Below are positions 59,151 to 64,000 of a stretch of DNA of 64,000 bases, piece after piece. Made by a program: the position numbers and the translations under genes. The notes below the pieces were generated by a model, which saw only the letters and a list, made by a program, of their open reading frames with translations, was not told the DNA's origin and ran no database searches. The stretch's first letter is position 1. Each line of letters begins with the position of its first letter. Source of the stretch: Paulinella micropora (lineage: Eukaryota > Cercozoa > Imbricatea > Euglyphida > Paulinellidae); NCBI GenBank assembly GCA_019918135.1, contig WBZZ01002872.1, positions 1-64,000 on the forward strand. Reading direction: 5' to 3'.

Positions 59151-60560
59151 GTGCACCACCCCCCTTCTCAAGTGCGGGGATCCACACGGCCTGCTTCGAG
59201 AAGCACCATGGGAGGAATCTTCTTCAGCCCTGATGATATCCGCGCAATCCGACAGGAAAGTCAGCTCACTCGCCAGATGCAGGCTTCCCTTAAGGATCAG
59301 GAAGACAAGATGGCAGACTTCTACGAGATAGAAGCCGCTGGTCTTCGACCCCGACGGACGTTTGCGAAGGAGACCTCCGGTACTCCGCCTACTCTGACCT
59401 CAAGCACGGACCCCAGCCAGAGTAATGCGCTGTCTAATAAAGCTCAGGGGGAGTACTCCGGGGTCGGAATTATAACGAAAGGTAAAGGTCGTCCTGCATG
59501 TCCCCGTAAAGCTCCTGCGGAGTCGCCTCCTCTTCCCTACAGAGGTATTAAGAACCCGGATAACCGGTACTGTTTCTTAATAAGCGCGGTCCAACTCCTC
59601 TCATCCTTTCCCAAGCTTCCCGCTTTCCTACGGAACTGGGCCTCGGCACGCCCACCCAGGTCCATGATCGGACCTCAGATGACGGCCATCAGCGCTATCA
59701 TTAATACGATGGCTGAGCTTCGCCCCCAGGTGAAGAGCCCTCGCAAGAATTCCAGCCCATCTCCTGTGCCTGGTTCCGCTACCCGGTTGTTCTCCGCAGC
59801 ACCCTCCCCAGTCCGGACCTTCATGACGGCGGCGACACCGGACTGGCAGCTCGGGGCCTACTGTTGTTGCTCCGGGACGCCGGGCCCTCTTTCCTCCCGA
59901 GGGGAGTGTCTATGGAATCGTGGCTCCCTCACGTGGTTTCGACTTCATCGTGCCAGGGATGCTCCACTACCTCTCTTTCCTCCACGTGGGCTCTTCCTCT
60001 CTCCCTGTCTCTCCTGGCCGGCGACCGCTCCCCGTTCCCCCTCTCTGAGCTCGTGGACAGATGGCTGCTTGGTGGTCCTTCTGAGTCTTTCCGCTGTGCC
60101 CACTGCGGAGGCAGGCAAGGGGCGACTACTCGGACGCTGCAGACACATGCAGAATGTCTTCTCCTCGACATTCATCGGCCGCTGGGACTCCAGAACCTAC
60201 GGTCCCTTCGATCCGCGCACCACAACATCTCTGTCCTGCCCTCGCTCGTTCTTGACCACCGGTGGACGCAAGACGGGCAGCCGGCCTCCTACTCTCTCCA
60301 AAGCGTTATTTGCATTCAGATGGAAGGCAACGCACGCTCGCGGCAACTTCCCCACGCGTTCCTCCTGGACCGCAACAGTTCAGGGGAGTGGGTGAAGTGT
60401 GACGACGACTCCGTTTCGGTCCTCCATAACCTGACTGCATGCAGGGTGATTGCTTCGTATGGAGTGCAACTTCTGTTCAAGCGGACAGTCTCCTCCCTTC
60501 CTGACCCCGTCGCGGTTCTTCACCCGTTTTCCGCAGCCCAGCGCCCAGCCTTGGGACTGA
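59151..60560 (+). CDS. USP-type cysteine protease domain of the LINE
   Basis: GIKNPDNRYCFLISAVQLL (near 59540-59600) matches the Cys box of ubiquitin-specific proteases (GLxNxGNxCxxNxxLQxL). In the next frame, CAHCGG is a partial zinc-binding pair and LPHAFLLDRNSSGEWVKCDD, DSVSVLHNLT, GVQLLFKR match the His box and the following strand (HYxxYxR...W...DDxxVxxV...YLLFY). The frame changes between the two boxes near 59.86 kb. USP fold is thus likely; substrates could be ubiquitin-like proteins or the element's own polyprotein. Other non-LTR elements carry OTU or ULP1 proteases; a USP is not one I know of in them. Confidence 0.6.
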
Positions 60561-63090
60561 GCTCAGCCTCAAAGACTAATCGACATTTCCGTCAGCGCCT
60601 ACGCAAGATTATTAGGAACCTGCGGAAGATGGCAGCGGATAAGAAGGATGAGCATTCCACCAATGCAGCCTCCTTCAACTCTCGGGCGTTCTCCCTGCTG
60701 GGGCAAGGCATGTCCATTGAACGGCACCTCCTCCCCCGTAGCCCAGTGCCCTCCTCCGCCCCCCTGGGGTTCTCTACTGTCTACAGGGTCTACAAACAAG
60801 GCATGCGGGAGCACCTTCCCCAGCCGTCCGCCAAGTGGTTTAGCGATTTCAAGCAGTCTCGGGACGGGCTTCGGGGAGGCGCGCAGGCCTCTCTTGCCTT
60901 TGCGACGCTCAGATACAATCTGGAGCGCTTCCATGGCACCAATGTCCTGTCGCTCACCTCGCACGTACGAGAACCACTTCTGGCTTTTCCACCACAAAAG
61001 GTGGTCCCCCCCACTGCGCCATGGCTCTCCCAAGGAGCTCTCAACCAATGGTTAAGCCAGATGTTTCTCCTATCTCCCTCCTTCGGAGCTCAGCTTCACC
61101 TTCGATCCAGGAATCCATTGGCAGACAGGACCACCAAGGCGTTGGAATCCATTGTCCAGGACGGGAGTCTCATGCTCCTCACCTCCTGGCATGCACTCTC
61201 CTCCCCACGGGTTCTTCGCTATGTCCAGCGACGCCGCCCGCGGGTCCTCATTGTTCGGGCACAGGATATCAAGGGACGCATCCTGCTCCACCACACAGCC
61301 AACTTCAGGTCTGAGACTCCGGCGTGGACCACGCGCCTCGGTTCATCGGCCCTCTCGGCATCTCCCTGCCCGCTGTTCGCTACAAACGCCTCAGAACGAT
61401 CCTGCAGCTCACAATGCTCTTTATTGATGTCGGGGCCAGGGATGGTCTCCTGGAGCTTTCCATCCCGGAAGCGCCTTTTGGCCCTGAGGAGTTTTTTCGA
61501 CCCGACTGGATCCTCGCAAAGGCCTCGGCCTGGATCGTTGTCGGCCTCATCCTTTGGAGTCCTCAGGAAAGTGACCCTCAGATGGATCCTCCGGAGGAGC
61601 AAGGGTTGCCAGAGGGAGATAGTGAGGACGAGGAGGACGCCATCACTGCATTATCGCACCTCAGTAGGGAAGAGCGGCTTGTTCAATCTATCGCGTCTCA
61701 CCGCCTGGAGGCCCCCCCCCTGCAACGCTGGATTCAGGCCCGAGTAGACATCGCCCGGGATCGGCTAGAGCGTCAATTCCTCTCGCTCGACGCCCCGGTT
61801 GACTCTCCCCCCTCCTCCCCGCCTGGCAGCTTCGATCGTTTCCCGGGTCCACCGCCCCTCCCCTCCTCTGTAGAAGAAATCATCGAGTCTGCTCTCCCCC
61901 CCCCTTCTCTAGCCGACAGCCCAGCCCCCCCCCTCCCCTCTTCCCGGAGTCCGGAGGGAAGGGAAGCCCGGCCTGATGGAATTGTCGCCCCGGTGGTCTC
62001 CGGGTCTCCCCCGCTGCCTCTAGTGGAGCTCCAGAGACAGGTTCCGAGGGACCCCGGATCCCATTTATCCAGGCTCTGGATGAGCATTTGCCGTACGCTT
62101 CGAATGGAAGGGGATCTGGTGGGGCACATCCTGGATGAGACGTCGTCGGATGACCCGCTGGAGTTATCACGTCTCCTGCCCGACGCTCTGAAGGTCCTTG
62201 CCAAGGCCAGACGCAAGATTAACTCTCGACTCGAGGACATCAAGCGCGTCAAGAGGGAGTCTAAGAGACCGGATAGGTTTCGCCACAACCAAGCCTTTGA
62301 CCGTAATCAGCACAAATTCCTCCTCCGTGTCCAAGCGGACTCAGCCATGGAGTCCCCCCCGCCCGAAGCTCTCCGGGAGCACTATGCAGACCTCTACCGC
62401 ACACGTGTCTCCGACCTGGCAGACGAGGAGCGCCGACTTCACCAAGTGATGGGGCCTGGAGCTACACTATGGACCCCCCCAGAGGACTCCAAATATAACC
62501 AGAGAGAGCTCCTTCTCGGAAGCGACAGGCTCCGTGCGCCGATCCTCAGACCGGGGGAGGTTATCGACAAGGGGCATTTCACCAATCTGGTGTTCCGAGG
62601 TAATGTGGATCCTGCCCCCCTTTCCCTTCTCCCCAGTGAGACGGAATCTGTCATCCAGTCATCTGCCGAGGTAGCCCTTCAGGCGGGGGTGGAAGGGATG
62701 AGGTCCCTCATGAATGCCCACAAGGCACCGTCCCTTCGCCAGTACACAGTGCAGTTCCCGCCGGAGGATGACAACGAACGGAGACCGAACCGTAATTCAG
62801 ATGAGCTTAAGAGATGGGATACTGCCAACCTTCCCCTTCAGGATGTGTATACAGCCCCTCCCGTTGACTTGGTTCCCAAGCCTATGGAGTTCCTGGAAGC
62901 TGAAGCAGGGGAGTACCTGGGTATCCACCTTCCTAACGGAGAGGACACCCGGGGCCTGATCATCCGACTCCAATCCAACGCGTTTGCTCTGCGCCTCAGC
63001 TCGCTCCCTGACGAATTCCAACAACGGTTCCCTGTTGCTCGCCTTGCGCCGCGCCTCGATCGACCTGACGAGCTGTCTCCAGGCTCCCTG
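60560..63090 (+). CDS. Middle region of the LINE polyprotein
   Basis: Helical, charged segments (FRQRLRKIIRNLRKMAADKKD, AEIAL-type; LLPDALKVLAKARRKINSRLEDIKRVKRESK) alternate with Pro/Ser-rich linkers (APVDSPPSSPPGSFDRFPG). It crosses a frame change near 61.3 kb, where the second frame starts FIGPLGISLPAVRYKRLRTI. No domain was recognised; the segment LSQMFLLSPSFGAQLHLRSRN with the later HALSSPRVLRYVQ gave no known match. Confidence 0.45.
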
Positions 63091-63545
63091 TCACCATGGG
63101 ACGCTATCCTCGTTACCGATGGATCCTGCTTTCCCGAACATGGCAACGCTGCGGGCTTCGGGGCTTTCCTATTCTACAATCGCGATATTATCGCCATCTA
63201 CGGCAACGCGGACAATCCAGCCTCTAGTGGTGAACAGGAAGTGTTGGCAGTTATGGCAGGGGGCCTCCAATTCATCCGGGAGATGGCCTGGAGGCCCCGG
63301 CGAGTCCATGTCTACACCGACTACCGGGCCCTATCGGACGCGAATCTGGAAGGGGAGGCCCACGAACTGTTCAAGACGCGGTCGAAGCCCCCCCTATGGG
63401 ATGCCATCTTTCGCTTTCACGTGCAGACTGCTCCGATCTCTTTCCACTGGGTCAAGTCCCACCAAGAACGCAGTTTTGAGTGGACCTTCCGTCTAAATGA
63501 GTGTGCAGACCGCCTCGCCAAGTGGGCGGTCCTAAGAAGAGTGAC
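63090..63545 (+). CDS. RNase H domain of the LINE (upstream of RT)
   Basis: Catalytic residues in order: DAILVTDGSCFPEHGNAAGFG (Asp), SSGEQEVLAVMAGGLQFIREM (Glu), RRVHVYTDYRALSD (Asp), and HWVKSHQE...RLNECADRLAKWA with the last acidic residue or Asn. All four positions are present, so activity is possible. The domain is fused in frame to the middle region and precedes the RT by about 50 residues. Confidence 0.75.
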
Positions 63546-63689
63546 CCGGCTACAGAGGATTCGGGAGTGGGAGAGGCTGCGCTCGGCCCCGCCCCGAGAC
63601 TCCAACGGACGGCTTCTCCTTGTAGGGCCGTTCCAAGAGTCTCATATTCCTGGGGACCGGGTCAAGCAATTCGTCAATATCTTCAAGTG

Positions 63690-64000
63690 CCTCCCCCCCC
63701 GCTCTCTCGAGAGCAGGCGCTCGATCTGGCTCGTCGGCCGCTCTCGTTGGGTGAAATCGAGCATGCAATTCAGGCCAAAAAGGGTCCTGCTCCGGGAGAC
63801 GATGGTATACCCCCCGACATCTTCAAGCTCCTCTCGCAAGACGCGAAGATCCAATTAGGATCTTTCTTCTCCCATTGCTGGAAGGAGAAGAGATTACCAA
63901 AGGACTGGAAGCCGGGGATTCTCAGCCAGATTTGGAAGGGGACTGGGACAGGCGCAAATGTATCCGACTGGCGGGGCATCACGGTTTCGAACGCGATCCT
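63690..64000 (+). CDS. Reverse transcriptase, N-terminal part (runs off the window)
   Basis: In a frame different from the RNase H: GEIEHAIQAKKGPAPGDDGI (RT region 1, K-GPAPGxDGIP), PDIFKLLSQDAKIQLG, CWKEKRLPKDWKPGILSQIW and DWRGITVSNAI (region 2a, W-R-GIT). This is the non-LTR type. The frame change near 63.68 kb falls in a C homopolymer. The catalytic YxDD box is beyond the window. Confidence 0.75.

Larger units (their letters stand above)
57740..64000 (+). mobile_element. Long non-LTR retrotransposon (LINE) with USP, RNase H and RT
   Basis: From the Arg/Ser-rich start to the right edge this is one element: ORF1-like part (57750-59075), a USP-type protease region (59151-60560), a helical middle (60560-62900), RNase H (about 63090-63540) and the start of RT (63690-64000). 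The order RNase H before RT is unusual; oomycete Utopia elements of the R2-like group are known for this. No endonuclease is seen before the RT, so a restriction-like endonuclease after the RT, outside the window, is expected. Reading frame changes near 59.86, 61.3 and 63.68 kb show that the copy is damaged or has homopolymer errors. 5' junction near 57.74 kb. Confidence 0.75.

Overview
The window is eukaryotic nuclear DNA in three parts: (i) an AT-richer host region (about 1-11.3 kb) with intron-containing gene pieces buried in SINE and (ATT)n microsatellite arrays; (ii) a gene-dense, GC-rich, almost intron-free block (about 11.36-57.74 kb) that looks like an endogenised large DNA virus; (iii) a long non-LTR retrotransposon (about 57.74 kb to the right edge) that lies in the last virus gene. 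The host lineage cannot be fixed from the sequence. Short GT-AG introns (about 45-70 nt), ATT-tailed tRNA-derived SINEs, cysteine/histidine repeats of the EsV-1-7 type and a retrotransposon with RNase H ahead of the reverse transcriptase would fit a protist, perhaps a stramenopile, but this is inference.

Host part: a minus-strand gene end (132-523); two 151-bp inverted-repeat (MITE-like) copies; plus-strand exons at 2499-3649, 6700-7845 and 9987-10594 with consistent splice phases at most junctions (possibly one gene); at least 14 copies of one tRNA-like SINE, each ending in (ATT)n and apparently nested in each other's tails; three copies of a second 174-bp repeat; and three copies of a ~140-bp module, two of which flank the first SINE block in inverted orientation.

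Virus-like part: about 30 closely packed genes on both strands, separated by short spacers full of G/C homopolymers and by TATA-like boxes 14-40 bp before start codons. Recognisable products are a PrimPol/herpes UL52-like primase, an RPB10-like RNA polymerase subunit, an ERCC4/MUS81-like nuclease, an HNH nuclease with an in-frame spliceosomal-type intron, a KilA/BRO-like relative, two proteins with EsV-1-7-like Cys/His repeats (one with a PD-(D/E)xK-like nuclease end), a WWE-PARP protein and a NADAR protein, RING-H2, F-box/LRR (three) and Kelch proteins, a GRDP-like protein with a ubiquitin-like C-terminus, related type I glycoproteins, several seven-helix membrane proteins, a mucin-like protein, a fibre-like protein, and a small protein whose first 19 residues after Met copy the histone H3 tail. 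RPB10, PrimPol and gene density point to a nucleocytovirus or mirusvirus-like source; no capsid, packaging ATPase or B-family polymerase gene was seen, so it is a fragment and the family is open. About a third of the genes look broken, mostly by one break each, so it is a young fossil; the many homopolymers leave room for assembly error.

Functionally the virus-like genes group into DNA maintenance (primase, nucleases, RPB10), host control (H3-tail mimic, ubiquitin-system adaptors, ADP-ribose writer and eraser) and surface proteins (glycoproteins, seven-helix proteins). The retrotransposon on the right carries a USP-type cysteine protease domain and an RNase H domain ahead of the reverse transcriptase, which runs off the window.
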